A stretch of DNA of 64,000 bases from Candidatus Scalindua sp. (GCA_030748215.1 JASMMK010000045.1:29582-93581), one strand, 5' to 3'. Positions 8,104 through 16,771 are shown, counted from the stretch's first letter. Numbers and translations are program-made. Notes: generated from the sequence alone by a model not told the origin.

Positions 8104-9669
8104 ATGAAATATATAATAAGAGCGTTTTTGTTATTGCTGTTTTCCTGTCTCAATGTCCTTGCACTGAGTCCGGTATATTCACACCAGGCTGGGAATGCCA
8201 TTCCACGGCCAACCGTGATAAATCATCTCAAAGAGACGGAAGAATACAGGACCACTCTTTCCTATTATCCAGTTGGAGACACCGGAGTCTTCGATTTCAC
8301 CGTTCGGGTTGAAAAAATCAGTTCAGGATATTATTACAATCAGAAACTTGAGTTTAAGGTTGTTGATCCCCAAGGCATAGAAAGAATTTCTTATAGACCG
8401 TTCCTTGATAATGAATCCAACTATAGAATGAGACAGGTTCTGGAAGATGAGGGACAGTATCTGTTCATCGTACAGTTTAATTGGGAAGGAAGAGAGCAGG
8501 AAATATCATTTCCGCTCAAAATAGAAAAATATAATATTGAAAACATGTGTCCCTGGTGTCTCATGTTAGTAACAAATATAAAAACCGCATATTTTTTAAC
8601 CATGAATGATGGTGACAAAAAAACTTGTTGTATTCATTGCGCCTTAAGTTATAGAAACAAGTTTAGTGATAAATTTCTTTCAATGAAATCTGTGGATTAT
8701 TATAGCGAAGAGATCATTGACAGCCAGAACGCCTGGTATATTAATGATCCTGATATCACTCTTGAGGATTCAATGCCACCCTATGTAGTCGCTTTCAGTT
8801 CCATAGAATCTGCAAGAGATTTCCAGAAAGCGTATGATGGGGAGATTGTTGACATTAACAGATTGGAATACGAGGTGTTGAGGAAAAAGGATCCTGAATT
8901 CTCATCTGAAGAGGATGAAGATGTGCTTCTTTTAGAAAATCTTATTCTCAAGATAAAAAATAACTACTATAAAGATACTAATGTTAAAAAGCTAATCAAG
9001 TCATCCATTAAGAGCATAACAACTTCTCTGGATCAACATAGTTCGCTCAAAGAGATTAAGCCTTCTTCTTCCGGTTTCATAAGAGGCTTCGAAAGGGCAG
9101 AAACTATATCTGGCACAAGGATTATTAATGATAATATCGGATACATTAAAATTGAGCATTTTGGGAGAAGAACAAAGGAAGGCTTTACAAAGGCATTGGC
9201 AGATTTAAAAGATAAAGACCTCTGTGGATTAATCCTCGATCTGCGGGATAATCCGGGAGGAAGCCTGGAAGAGACTATTCCAATAATGGAGTTATTTATT
9301 TCTGAAGGCAAACTTCTACTAACGGTAGAAAGTAAAGGGCAGACAAAATATTTTTCCAGAAATGATGAAGTATTTACTAGCCCTCTGGTGATATTAATAA
9401 ATAGTAATACTGCAAGCTGTGCTGAAATATTTGCAACAACTTTACGTTACTATCAAAAAGCTATACTTGTGGGTACAAATAGTTATGGGAAGGGAACGAT
9501 ACAAAAAATTTTTCCGTTAGACTACAAACATTCCTTAGTTCTTACCATCGGTGAATTCTACCTTGCTGATGGTACCTCACTACAGGGTGCAGGTGTAAAA
9601 CCAGATTATGTTGTTGAAGGTAATGATGAGCAGGTTAAGTTTGCTATAGAGCTTATTAACAAATGGTAA
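8104..9669 (+). CDS. Exported fusion of a NosL-like Cys domain and an S41 (C-terminal processing) peptidase
   Basis: The ATG at 8104 opens a clear signal peptide (residues 1-27); in-frame codons upstream lie in repeat DNA. Residues about 45-140 look like an Ig-like beta domain. Residues about 149-250 resemble NosL, an outer-membrane-associated copper-binding family: C149-P-W-C152-L-M, C175-C176-x-x-C179, then M-P-P-Y-V-V-A-F and a closing G-E-I-V-D-I. Residues about 275-520 are an S41 peptidase core: G-Y-I-K-I-E-H-F, L-I-L-D-L-R-D-N-P-G-G, catalytic S438 in N-T-A-S-C-A-E and K463 in Y-G-K-G-T-I-Q. The PDZ domain usual in S41 proteases is absent. A periplasmic protease governed by a metal- or redox-sensing domain is my inference. 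It is monocistronic. Confidence 0.8.
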   Translation: MKYIIRAFLLLLFSCLNVLALSPVYSHQAGNAIPRPTVINHLKETEEYRTTLSYYPVGDTGVFDFTVRVEKISSGYYYNQKLEFKVVDPQGIERISYRPFLDNESNYRMRQVLEDEGQYLFIVQFNWEGREQEISFPLKIEKYNIENMCPWCLMLVTNIKTAYFLTMNDGDKKTCCIHCALSYRNKFSDKFLSMKSVDYYSEEIIDSQNAWYINDPDITLEDSMPPYVVAFSSIESARDFQKAYDGEIVDINRLEYEVLRKKDPEFSSEEDEDVLLLENLILKIKNNYYKDTNVKKLIKSSIKSITTSLDQHSSLKEIKPSSSGFIRGFERAETISGTRIINDNIGYIKIEHFGRRTKEGFTKALADLKDKDLCGLILDLRDNPGGSLEETIPIMELFISEGKLLLTVESKGQTKYFSRNDEVFTSPLVILINSNTASCAEIFATTLRYYQKAILVGTNSYGKGTIQKIFPLDYKHSLVLTIGEFYLADGTSLQGAGVKPDYVVEGNDEQVKFAIELINKW

Positions 9670-9730
9670 GTAGTTGAGAAAAGTAAGAAAGAAACTATTT
9701 CTTTAGAATCATAATCTGGATAATCCAGTA

Positions 9731-10576
9731 CTATTGCACTGCACCAGCTTCCGCGAGCAAACTACCGATCTTTCTATAGTCATTTATATCTGCAATTCTA
9801 AGAGCTGTAAGACCACTCTTATTTCTTACGCTCACATCTGCTCCCGCATCTAACAAGGCTTCCACTATATTTGAGTGTCCATTACGTACTGCAATTATCA
9901 GGGCTGTGTTACGGTTCTTGCTTATGATGTTCACATCAACCCCTGTATCTATCAAAATTTTCGTGATCTTTATATTGTCACTGGAAGCTGCATGCATCAG
10001 TGCGGTGTTGCCATTATTATCTTTTGCATTTACATCGGCACCCTCAATGAGTGTGAGCTTTACGGCGGTGTAGTCCCCACACATTGCCGCAAACATCAGG
10101 GCTGTCCTGCCTAACTTATCTATAGCCCCGGCTGCCTCAAGTGAGGTTATGATCTTCTTTCGGTTATTCGTTACTGCGACCTCAAGGGCTGTAATCCCAT
10201 CCGTGTTTTTCACATTCACATTGGCCCCTGCCGCTATCAAGGCGTTTACAATGTTTGCACGCCCATGCCATGCGGCAATTATCAGGGCGGTATTTCCGTC
10301 CCTATTCTCAACATTCACATCAGCCTTTACGGCTAGTAAGATTTCTAAGATCTTAATTTTATTACTGGAAACAGCATACATCAGGGCAGTGTTGCCATTA
10401 TTGTCTTTTCCATTTATATCCATGTTCCTGTGTTCTGTCAGTAAACTCCTTACGGCATCGATGTCACCATTAATTGTCGCATACTTCAAGCGTTCTACTT
10501 CTCCACAGATTACGGATTCAGCTACAAGTAGGATTGTGACTACTATTAATGGGTATTGTACAAATCTGAATTTCAT
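9731..10576 (-). CDS. Exported ankyrin-repeat protein
   Basis: The ATG at 10576 gives a good signal peptide (MKFRFVQYPLIVVTILLVAE); an earlier in-frame ATG at 10636 would place 20 odd residues before it. After the leader come about seven ankyrin repeats of the form D-x-x-G-N-T-A-L-M-x-A-V-x-x-x-x-x-x-I-x-x-I-L-L-x-x-x-A-D-V-N. Ankyrin arrays bind other proteins; the partner is unknown. The repeats fill the mature protein, leaving no catalytic domain. It is convergent with the peptidase gene, only 61 bp away. Confidence 0.88.
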   Translation of the reverse strand: MKFRFVQYPLIVVTILLVAESVICGEVERLKYATINGDIDAVRSLLTEHRNMDINGKDNNGNTALMYAVSSNKIKILEILLAVKADVNVENRDGNTALIIAAWHGRANIVNALIAAGANVNVKNTDGITALEVAVTNNRKKIITSLEAAGAIDKLGRTALMFAAMCGDYTAVKLTLIEGADVNAKDNNGNTALMHAASSDNIKITKILIDTGVDVNIISKNRNTALIIAVRNGHSNIVEALLDAGADVSVRNKSGLTALRIADINDYRKIGSLLAEAGAVQ

Positions 10577-10636
10577 TATATTATTACCAGGCAGATTAAT
10601 AAGCAGTATTAGCAATCCAGCATGAGCTGAATCCAC

Positions 10637-10989
10637 GTCATTCTTGATTTTTCAGAAACTGTTATAAAAATATGGAATTCTATGTAAATTGAAAATACAG
10701 GAATAAAAAAATGATGAAGTCGTGATCTCTTCTTCTCAGTAGTTACTATTATATAGCCTTCAGGCTGCTATGATAATATAAAGTAAAAAGCAAAATCAAG
10801 AGGAAAAACCCTCAGCAAATTGAAGAATATATTCACTTCCCCGGACAAAAGGCGCCGATGGCTTTGATTCCCTCCTTGCGAAGGCAATGTTATTGGGCCG
10901 AATATGATTAAGTTGACAGGGTTAAGTATTATAAGTAGAACTACCTATTCTTAATTTTGATCTTAAACAATTAAAGAGTACGGTTACAG
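10637..10989. other. Intergenic region upstream of the cobalt transporter
   Basis: The stretch between the ankyrin gene start and riboswitch C is AT-rich and should carry divergent promoters. No gene is visible. A small hairpin (agccttcaggct) lies near 10756. Confidence 0.4.
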
Positions 10990-11190
10990 GTAATTCCATC
11001 CTGAATGTAATGGATGGGATTTAAAAGGGAATCCCTGGTAGAACAGGGAACGGACCCGCCGCTGTAGTCGATGACGAAAATTGCAATGCCACTGTTCGCC
11101 ACTGGCGTATGGGAAGGCGCAATGAGTAGAACGATTCGATAGTCAGAAGACCTGCCTGTAACTGCTTCACATAAACTTCGATGGTAAAGA
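10990..11190 (+). promoter_or_regulatory. Cobalamin riboswitch C, upstream of cbiMNQO
   Basis: The blocks ggacccgccgctgtagtcg (11052-11070), gccac near 11088, gggaaggcgca near 11111 and the B12 box gatagtcagaagacctgcc (11138-11156) are in order. A terminator follows at 11251. The aptamer and the 60 nt after the box are similar to riboswitch A. Cobalamin would repress cobalt uptake, a well-known logic. Confidence 0.95.
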
Positions 11191-11250
11191 AGGTGAAGGT
11201 TTATATGGTAATTGATCATCAAGTTAACTTGTATGCAGACTTACTGATAG

Positions 11251-11287
11251 CCCGTACCTTTTTTCCGCAAAAGGTACGGGTTTTTTT
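11251..11287 (+). terminator. Intrinsic terminator of riboswitch C
   Basis: cccgtacctttt (11251-11262) pairs with aaaaggtacggg (11269-11280), followed by seven T. Its position shows that cbiM must start downstream of it. Confidence 0.93.
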
Positions 11288-11306
11288 GTTTGTTTTTGAT
11301 TCCAGA

Positions 11307-12080
11307 TTGATTGAAATAAAAAAAATATTATTAGGCTTATCTATCGTCATTGCACTTCTGCTGTTGCCACATAACGCGTATGCAATGCATATTACTGAAG
11401 GTATATTGCCTCCAAAATGGGTTGTTTTCTGGTTCATTCTGATTATACCATTTGTTGTCATTGGTACACTCAGTCTGAAGAGAAAGAAGAGAGAGGTACC
11501 GGGCTTCCTTCCGTTAGTTGGATTGGTCGGGGCCGCCGTGTTTGTTTTTTCCTGTTTTCCAATTCCTGTAGTAGGTTTGAATGGAATGGCAACTGCACAC
11601 CCGGCGGGAACAGGAATGAGTGCGATGCTGTTGGGACCATTTGTGAGCGTTGTTATTGCAGGAATTGCGCTTTTTATACAGGCACTTTTTCTTGCTCATG
11701 GAGGGATTACTACCCTGGGTGTTAATATCTTTTCTATGGGTGTACTCGGCTCCTTTTCAGGGTACTTTGCATTCAGGCTGGCGCAGAGGATGGGCCTTAA
11801 GCTGTTCTGGTGTGGTTTCCTGGCCGGAGTAATTTCCGATTTGTGTACTTATATGGGTACCTCGATAGGATTAGGACTTCTGGTATTTGAAGGGGACGAG
11901 TCGTTCTCCGTTGCCATGATGCACAGTGCAAAGGCAATGTTAGAGATATTCGTAGTGTTTATGGCTACTTCTCAAGGGTCACTATGTATTGCGGAAGGCA
12001 TTGTCGTTGGATTTGCTCTGTCCTACGTATATAAAGTCAGTCCGAGTATTTTATACAACCTGAGGGTTATAAAAGAATAA
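11307..12080 (+). CDS. cbiM: Cobalt ECF transporter substrate-binding subunit CbiM
   Basis: CbiM binds Co2+ and spans the inner membrane. The family N-terminus MHITEGILPPKW appears after a signal peptide (I-K-K-I-L-L-G-L to N-A-Y-A). Processing after Ala would expose the Met-His end that coordinates cobalt, as in signal-bearing CbiM proteins. The N-G-M-A-T-A-H-P-A-G-T-G-M-S block is also typical. The frame is open from 11181, but that part overlaps riboswitch C and its terminator. The first plausible start after the terminator is the TTG at 11307, without an obvious ribosome binding site, so the start is uncertain. It is the first gene of cbiM-cbiN-cbiQ-cbiO. Confidence 0.9.
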   Translation: MIEIKKILLGLSIVIALLLLPHNAYAMHITEGILPPKWVVFWFILIIPFVVIGTLSLKRKKREVPGFLPLVGLVGAAVFVFSCFPIPVVGLNGMATAHPAGTGMSAMLLGPFVSVVIAGIALFIQALFLAHGGITTLGVNIFSMGVLGSFSGYFAFRLAQRMGLKLFWCGFLAGVISDLCTYMGTSIGLGLLVFEGDESFSVAMMHSAKAMLEIFVVFMATSQGSLCIAEGIVVGFALSYVYKVSPSILYNLRVIKE

Positions 12081-12118
12081 TAATCCCTCAATTATTAAAT
12101 CCTTAAATTGGTTTTATT

Positions 12119-12463
12119 ATGTCTAAGTATTTCACTATTTTTGCATTCATATTATGTCTTACTCAATCGCATGTTCTGTACGCGGAAGGGCCATACATGC
12201 CTGATCCAATTGAAGGTATTGAGGTGGAGGAAACAGTAGCGGTTGAAGAAGAGGGGAAATGGACAGGAATTGATGTAAGTATTGTAGGGAAATATGCCGA
12301 AAAATATGGCCATCCACCAAGAGATCCTTATATCAACACAGATCAGGGAGACCTCCTGCTGTTTGTTTTTACCTTTTTTGGTCTGGTCGGGGGTATTGTC
12401 ATTGGTTACAACTTCAGAAAACTATTTGTTGAAGGAAAAGATAAGAAAAATTCACAAGAATAA
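12119..12463 (+). CDS. Small membrane protein, CbiN-like cobalt transporter component
   Basis: This 114-residue protein has a signal/first membrane segment (residues 4-22), an acidic extracytoplasmic stretch with P-D-P-I-E-G-I-E-V-E-E, and a second membrane helix near 80-100, then a basic tail. The topology (two membrane segments with a periplasmic loop) and its place between cbiM and cbiQ match CbiN, which helps CbiM load cobalt. Sequence identity with classical CbiN is not obvious, so the name is positional. Another small auxiliary subunit remains possible. Confidence 0.6.
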   Translation: MSKYFTIFAFILCLTQSHVLYAEGPYMPDPIEGIEVEETVAVEEEGKWTGIDVSIVGKYAEKYGHPPRDPYINTDQGDLLLFVFTFFGLVGGIVIGYNFRKLFVEGKDKKNSQE

Positions 12464-12468
12464 AAATT

Positions 12469-12508
12469 GACAGGATAACAGGAAGTAATCTATCTGGTTT
12501 ATCCTGTC
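12469..12508. repeat. Short inverted repeat (gacaggataa family)
   Basis: gacaggataa (12469-12478) and ttatcctgtc (12499-12508) are complementary. The core gacaggataacagga also occurs at 52494-52508, so it is a dispersed element found in two transporter operons. Confidence 0.6.
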
Positions 12509-12523
12509 TAAGAATAGATAACT

Positions 12524-13306
12524 ATGGAAATATTAAAGCATGTTGTTATGGATCATTTTGCACAAAGGAGCAACTGGCTTACAAATGTAGAGGTAAGGGT
12601 TAAGCTGTTTTATATTGGTGTAGGTTTGATCCTTAATATTTTATCTAATGACATTACGCTTCCGTTACTGTTTTTTGTTACATCCTTAATCTTGTTATTG
12701 ACCATAAGGGTGTCATTTATAACGTTAGGTCTTCGAATGATGATGCCGTTTTTATTCGGGATATTTATCCTGGTTATAATGGGGTTGCACAATGGCGAGA
12801 CAGTATTGTTTTCCGGTACGCTTTTTGGTTATGAACTCGCTTTTAAAAAAGAGGGATTGCAGATTGGCCTGTTGCTGTTTACAAAGGTGGCAGGGGGGGT
12901 AATGCTTATGCTTTTATTATCCTTTACCACAACAGTTACAAAGATATGCATGGCTACCCGCTGGATGAAGACGCCAGAGACCCTGATAGAAGTTTTGTCA
13001 TTTGTATATAGATACCTGTTTTTGTTGATTGAAGAGACGGAAACGATGATGTCTTCACAAAGAAGCAGACTGGGCTATGTTACATGGTTTAAAACAATAA
13101 AATCATTTGGGAGCCTTGGTGGTACACTGATTATCAGATCAATTACCAGGGCTGAGAATGCCCATGTTGCAATGGTTTCCAGGGGTTACGATGGAGGGAG
13201 GGTGCTTACCGTTCAGCTTACTCCATTAGCAGGAAGAGATTATGCTCTGTTTTTGTCATGTGGGTTATTGCTGACGGCTTTATCCTATTTGGGATTTTTC
13301 TGTTAA
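12524..13306 (+). CDS. cbiQ: Cobalt ECF transporter transmembrane subunit CbiQ
   Basis: CbiQ is the T-component coupling the ATPase to CbiM. The N-terminus (D-H-F-A-Q-R-S-N-W-L-T-N-V-E-V-R-V-K-L) is the usual CbiQ opening. Five or so hydrophobic segments follow. The coupling-helix signature A-M-V-S-R-G-Y-D-G-G lies near residue 220 and matches the A-x-x-x-R-G motif that contacts CbiO. The length of 260 residues is typical. It is third in the riboswitch-controlled operon. Confidence 0.93.
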   Translation: MEILKHVVMDHFAQRSNWLTNVEVRVKLFYIGVGLILNILSNDITLPLLFFVTSLILLLTIRVSFITLGLRMMMPFLFGIFILVIMGLHNGETVLFSGTLFGYELAFKKEGLQIGLLLFTKVAGGVMLMLLLSFTTTVTKICMATRWMKTPETLIEVLSFVYRYLFLLIEETETMMSSQRSRLGYVTWFKTIKSFGSLGGTLIIRSITRAENAHVAMVSRGYDGGRVLTVQLTPLAGRDYALFLSCGLLLTALSYLGFFC

Positions 13307-13321
13307 AGATTAAAAAAATAA

Positions 13322-13420
13322 TCACGCAAAGGCGCAAAGAACGCAAAGTTATAAAGATTTGTAAAAGAAATTGAAGATAAAGATATTACAACCCTTGGCG
13401 TTCTTGGCGACTTGGCGTGA
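13322..13420. repeat. Inverted repeat of the CGCAAAG type
   Basis: Left arm 13322-13348 (tcacgcaaaggcgcaaag then aacgcaaag) and right arm 13394-13420 (cttggcgttcttggcgac then ttggcgtga) are imperfectly complementary over 27 nt. Such elements are dispersed palindromes in many environmental bacterial genomes. It lies between cbiQ and cbiO without breaking the operon. Confidence 0.75.
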
Positions 13421-13465
13421 GGGAAAAGCTTTTAATTGCGAGGATAGGTGTCCTTTTAAATTATT

Positions 13466-14338
13466 ATGTTTAAAATAAAGGTTGACGATTTAATTCATAA
13501 GTACCCTGATGGTACGCAAGCGCTGAGTGGGGCTAACATTGATGTCAGGGAAGGTGAATTCCTTGCCATACTTGGTGCAAACGGTTCTGGGAAGACGACA
13601 TTACTGAAACATTTTAATGGTCTGTTGAAGCCTGCTTCTGGTTCCGTAATCCTGGATAATAAAGCATTAAGTGAGTTTAAATCAGGTGAGGTTTTCAGAA
13701 AGGTTGGTATGGTTTTTCAAGATCCCGGTGACCAACTCATTGCGCCTACTGTCGAGGAGGATGTTGCCTTTGGTCCGACAAACCTGGGCCTAAGCTATGA
13801 TGAAACTATGAGCAGGGTTAATACTGCACTCGAACTGGTTAAAATGAAAGAGTTTGCCAAAAAGGCAATCCATGCACTTAGTTACGGTCAGAGCAAGCGA
13901 ATATGTATAGCCGGAATTCTTGCTATGGAGCCGGAAGTACTAATATTAGATGAACCAACCAGCGGACTAGATCCTGATGGCGTAAAAACTGTAATGAAAA
14001 TTCTGAACGATCTGAATAAAAAACAGGGTATTACCATAATACTCGCCACAAATTCTGTTGACCTTGTGCCTGTTCATATGGACAGGGTTGCCATTATGGA
14101 TAAGGGCATTGTTCTACAGGAAGGTACTCCGGAAGGAATTTTCACTGACTCGGAAAAACTTAACAGCCTTAAGCTGGAGCTGCCACAGATAGCACAATTA
14201 ATGGAACTGTTGCGTGACAAAGAAAAATTGCCAATAAATCCACTCCCTCTGACAATTGGTCAGGCGAGACAGGAGCTTGCACATCTATTCAGCAGAGAAG
14301 ATGATGTCCGGCATGCCGATTCAATTTTACCTGCCTGA
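13466..14338 (+). CDS. cbiO: Cobalt ECF transporter ATPase CbiO
   Basis: This ABC ATPase energises CbiMNQ. Walker A is G-A-N-G-S-G-K-T-T near residue 37, the Q-loop is M-V-F-Q-D-P-G-D-Q, the ECF-type signature is L-S-Y-G-Q-S-K-R near 139, and Walker B is V-L-I-L-D-E-P-T-S-G-L-D-P. The switch position reads A-T-N-S-V-D, where canonical ABC ATPases have a His; CbiO proteins usually read A-T-H, so the Asn is unusual. The length (290 residues) is typical and it ends the operon. Confidence 0.93.
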   Translation: MFKIKVDDLIHKYPDGTQALSGANIDVREGEFLAILGANGSGKTTLLKHFNGLLKPASGSVILDNKALSEFKSGEVFRKVGMVFQDPGDQLIAPTVEEDVAFGPTNLGLSYDETMSRVNTALELVKMKEFAKKAIHALSYGQSKRICIAGILAMEPEVLILDEPTSGLDPDGVKTVMKILNDLNKKQGITIILATNSVDLVPVHMDRVAIMDKGIVLQEGTPEGIFTDSEKLNSLKLELPQIAQLMELLRDKEKLPINPLPLTIGQARQELAHLFSREDDVRHADSILPA

Positions 14339-14412
14339 ACGAAGTTGCCTGTATCGATTTGTATATGTGTGCTCTGGAATTATGTTGAAGGGGGAGGCGT
14401 CTCATATCAAAT

Positions 14413-14535
14413 AAAAAAGGCTCTCACAGTGCCGTGCAGTAACTTCAACCTACCAATTTATTTAATATAAATGATATGTGATTAGGTTGCGAAGTAATAC
14501 GATACACGAACCTGCAAAAGCCTTTTCTTCTTGTA
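14413..14535. repeat. Palindromic element, tandem copy 1
   Basis: This unit of about 123 nt shares about three quarters of its bases with the next one. It folds on itself: acttcaaccta (14442-14452) pairs with taggttgcgaagt, and outer aaaaggct pairs with agcctttt. No start codon or protein-like frame is evident. Confidence 0.7.
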
Positions 14536-14660
14536 AAAAAAACCCTTTCAACGTGCTGTGCAATAGCTTCAACCTAACTATTTATTTAATATAAATGATA
14601 TATGTTTTAGGTTGCGAAGCAATTCGTTACACGAACTTGTAAAGGCCTTTCTTAACGTTT
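14536..14660. repeat. Palindromic element, tandem copy 2
   Basis: Second copy of the element. The inner stem here is gcttcaaccta with taggttgcgaagc, so the closing pair changed from A-T to G-C compared with copy 1. The central loop tatttatttaatataaatga and the right-arm acacgaac are kept. This is the pattern of a conserved structure. Confidence 0.7.
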
Positions 14661-15085
14661 TCTACCCCTATTATCGACACAAACAGGAAAGTCTTTAGTA
14701 AAAAAATTTCTTTTTCTGGTGTAATAGAATCGCAATAAACATGCCAGTTAAGCGCCACAATCTCATCGTCTCATATGCTCAGGAAGTAGATAATCGTAAG
14801 TCAAACCTCTATAAAATGTTAGTCAGATTGTGTTTTTGTTGATGTCAAAGAATGAGAGATTCTTTATATTATGTTCAGATAAAGAATAGAGTCTTTCTGA
14901 CTGATTATTAGACATATATGTTTAAAATGGACATCATCTTTCCTCTTGATTTTGGTAGTTGCTTGAGTATTATGAACCACTGAATTGACACAATCTTCAA
15001 GTTTTCATACCATACAGAAGTGCATTATCAGGCGATAGATATGCTATTCTCAAACTAGTAATCTGGTTTTCTGGATATCTTTACA
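14661..15085. other. Non-coding region downstream of the tandem palindromes
   Basis: AT-rich sequence with no open frame worth calling and no recognisable RNA. It should include the promoter of the next gene. Confidence 0.4.
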
Positions 15086-15868
15086 ATGAAACGTAGTGTT
15101 TTGATATTACTGGTATTTTCAGCGATAAGCTTTGTTGCCACGCTTTTGCCTAGATACCTTGAGCGAAATAAATTATTACAGGGAATAAAGAGTGTACGTT
15201 CCGAGCAGGAGCAGGAAGTTAAGCAGGGTTTTGGCGATTCCGGCAACAGAAATGGTTCGATGCTTCTGTTAATGAGGAGACAGGTTGAAGAGATTGAGAG
15301 ACTTAAGAGTAGTCCGGGAAGTGAATCGGAAGTAGTTCTGGATTCTATATCAGAAATTGTTAAAGAGATGATATCGGTTTATTCTGAGTACGAGAGTGCC
15401 AGGATCAAGGTTCTTGCCGCATTAGAGTTCCGTGCTATCAACTCCCATGAAGGTATTGGCAAGTCTATAGAGAGGGCGAAGAAGGCCGAGATAGCAGCCA
15501 GGGAAATGGTACGGCTCAACAGTGAGATGGGGGCAAAACTCAAAGAGTATCTTGCCGGAAGTCAGGAGCCACCTTCAGATACTGATTTAACCATGCAAGG
15601 TTTTTATCGAACTGCCGATATAGGGAGAAGAGGTAAGCTATATAAATTGAGTGCTGAGATAATGAAAGACGCGAAGTCGGCTCTGCAAGTTGTGGAAAAA
15701 GAGTGGGGTGCGTGGGAATACAACGTGGAGGGTGGTGGTGTGCTTTTCGAATCTGAGAGTGCAGTTATAGAATTCAATGACGCCCTGGCACAAATTGGTA
15801 TTCTCGTACAGAAGGCTGAGGAGCTGCAACTTATGATTCTAAAGGCTCAAGCAGGCGACAGCAGTTAG
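15086..15868 (+). CDS. Hypothetical membrane-anchored coiled-coil protein
   Basis: I do not recognise this 260-residue protein. Residues 4-22 form a single hydrophobic helix, either an anchor or an uncleaved signal. The rest is rich in Glu, Lys, Arg and Ala with heptad-like spacing (about residues 33-50, 65-100, 120-160 and 230-255), predicting a long helical, probably coiled-coil, extracytoplasmic domain. No Cys or catalytic motif stands out. It stands alone between the repeats and the convergent znuB gene. Confidence 0.75.
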   Translation: MKRSVLILLVFSAISFVATLLPRYLERNKLLQGIKSVRSEQEQEVKQGFGDSGNRNGSMLLLMRRQVEEIERLKSSPGSESEVVLDSISEIVKEMISVYSEYESARIKVLAALEFRAINSHEGIGKSIERAKKAEIAAREMVRLNSEMGAKLKEYLAGSQEPPSDTDLTMQGFYRTADIGRRGKLYKLSAEIMKDAKSALQVVEKEWGAWEYNVEGGGVLFESESAVIEFNDALAQIGILVQKAEELQLMILKAQAGDSS

Positions 15869-15937
15869 ATTGTATAAAATCGTCTAACAAGGAGCTAACG
15901 ATAAAATTTGTGTGAGTAGCTGCCTCACTCTGCATGT

Positions 15938-16771
15938 CTATGTACTTCTTAACAGAAATCGTTTAACAAATAGACAAATAAGAAGAATTAATGCATTGGT
16001 AACAGAAATGGATGGCCCGGTTGGGAAATCAAACCAATATGAAACTACTATACCGATAATAGATGAAAGCCATATAGATAAGACAGACACAAGAAAAATC
16101 CACTTCAAACGTTGAAAGAGACACAAACCAGTCATTGCAGGAATAACAAGAGATGAGAAGATAAAGAGCATGCCTGCAGAACGAATACCTACTGAAATAG
16201 CTATACCCAATGTAAAATAGATGAGGAAATCATAGAAACGTGCAGGAATCTTTAAAGTCTGTGCAGTAGTAAGATCAAAAGAGACAAAGATGAACTCTTT
16301 GCGGAATATCATGTGAACGATAAAAATTAATCCTGAGATAATAGATATTAACAAAAGATCAAAATCACTTACAAACAGAATATTTCCTGAAAAGAGGTCC
16401 AGATTTTCTACTTCAGCGAGCGGGTCTTTTGCAATAATAAGGATAGCAAGGGCAGAAGCGAAGATATAGGAAAACCCAATAAGACTCTCTCTTGTGATGG
16501 AACCGCCGGAAACAGGAAGCCAGAAAAACAGCACTCCCAGTATTGAAAAAAGAAATGCCAATGCTTCAAAATTAAGGCCTATTTTATGTCCAATCATATG
16601 CCCTATTACTACACCAACTGCAGCCATCTGTGAAAGAGCAGCGCCTACGAATACAATCCTTTTCAAGATCAGAAAGACCCCGAGGTATGCGCATATACCA
16701 CCCAAAATAACACTTGCGGCTAATCCTACCTGGATAAATCGTTCACTAAAAATTTCAATCAGCAAATCCAT
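15938..16771 (-). CDS. znuB: Zinc/manganese ABC transporter permease
   Basis: The 277-residue protein has about eight hydrophobic segments and the ABC-3 family pattern: V-G-L-A-A-S-V-I-L-G-G-I-C-A-Y-L-G-V-F near the start, V-G-A-A-L-S-Q-M-A-A-V-G, and S-A-G-M-L-F-I-F-S-S-L-V-I-P-A. It forms the membrane channel of a ZnuABC-type importer. Its start overlaps the end of znuC by 17 nt, showing translational coupling. A second, broken copy of the znuC end and znuB start is at 19381-19546. Substrate (zinc rather than manganese) is inferred from ZnuA and the neighbours. Confidence 0.9.
   Translation of the reverse strand: MDLLIEIFSERFIQVGLAASVILGGICAYLGVFLILKRIVFVGAALSQMAAVGVVIGHMIGHKIGLNFEALAFLFSILGVLFFWLPVSGGSITRESLIGFSYIFASALAILIIAKDPLAEVENLDLFSGNILFVSDFDLLLISIISGLIFIVHMIFRKEFIFVSFDLTTAQTLKIPARFYDFLIYFTLGIAISVGIRSAGMLFIFSSLVIPAMTGLCLFQRLKWIFLVSVLSIWLSSIIGIVVSYWFDFPTGPSISVTNALILLICLFVKRFLLRST

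Noticed and set aside
10149..10625. Plus-strand 158-codon frame opposite the ankyrin gene
   Set aside because: It is the mirror of a regular repeat-coding sequence and has no independent signals.
14413..14660. CRISPR array
   Set aside because: Only two long, diverged, self-complementary units with no spacers.
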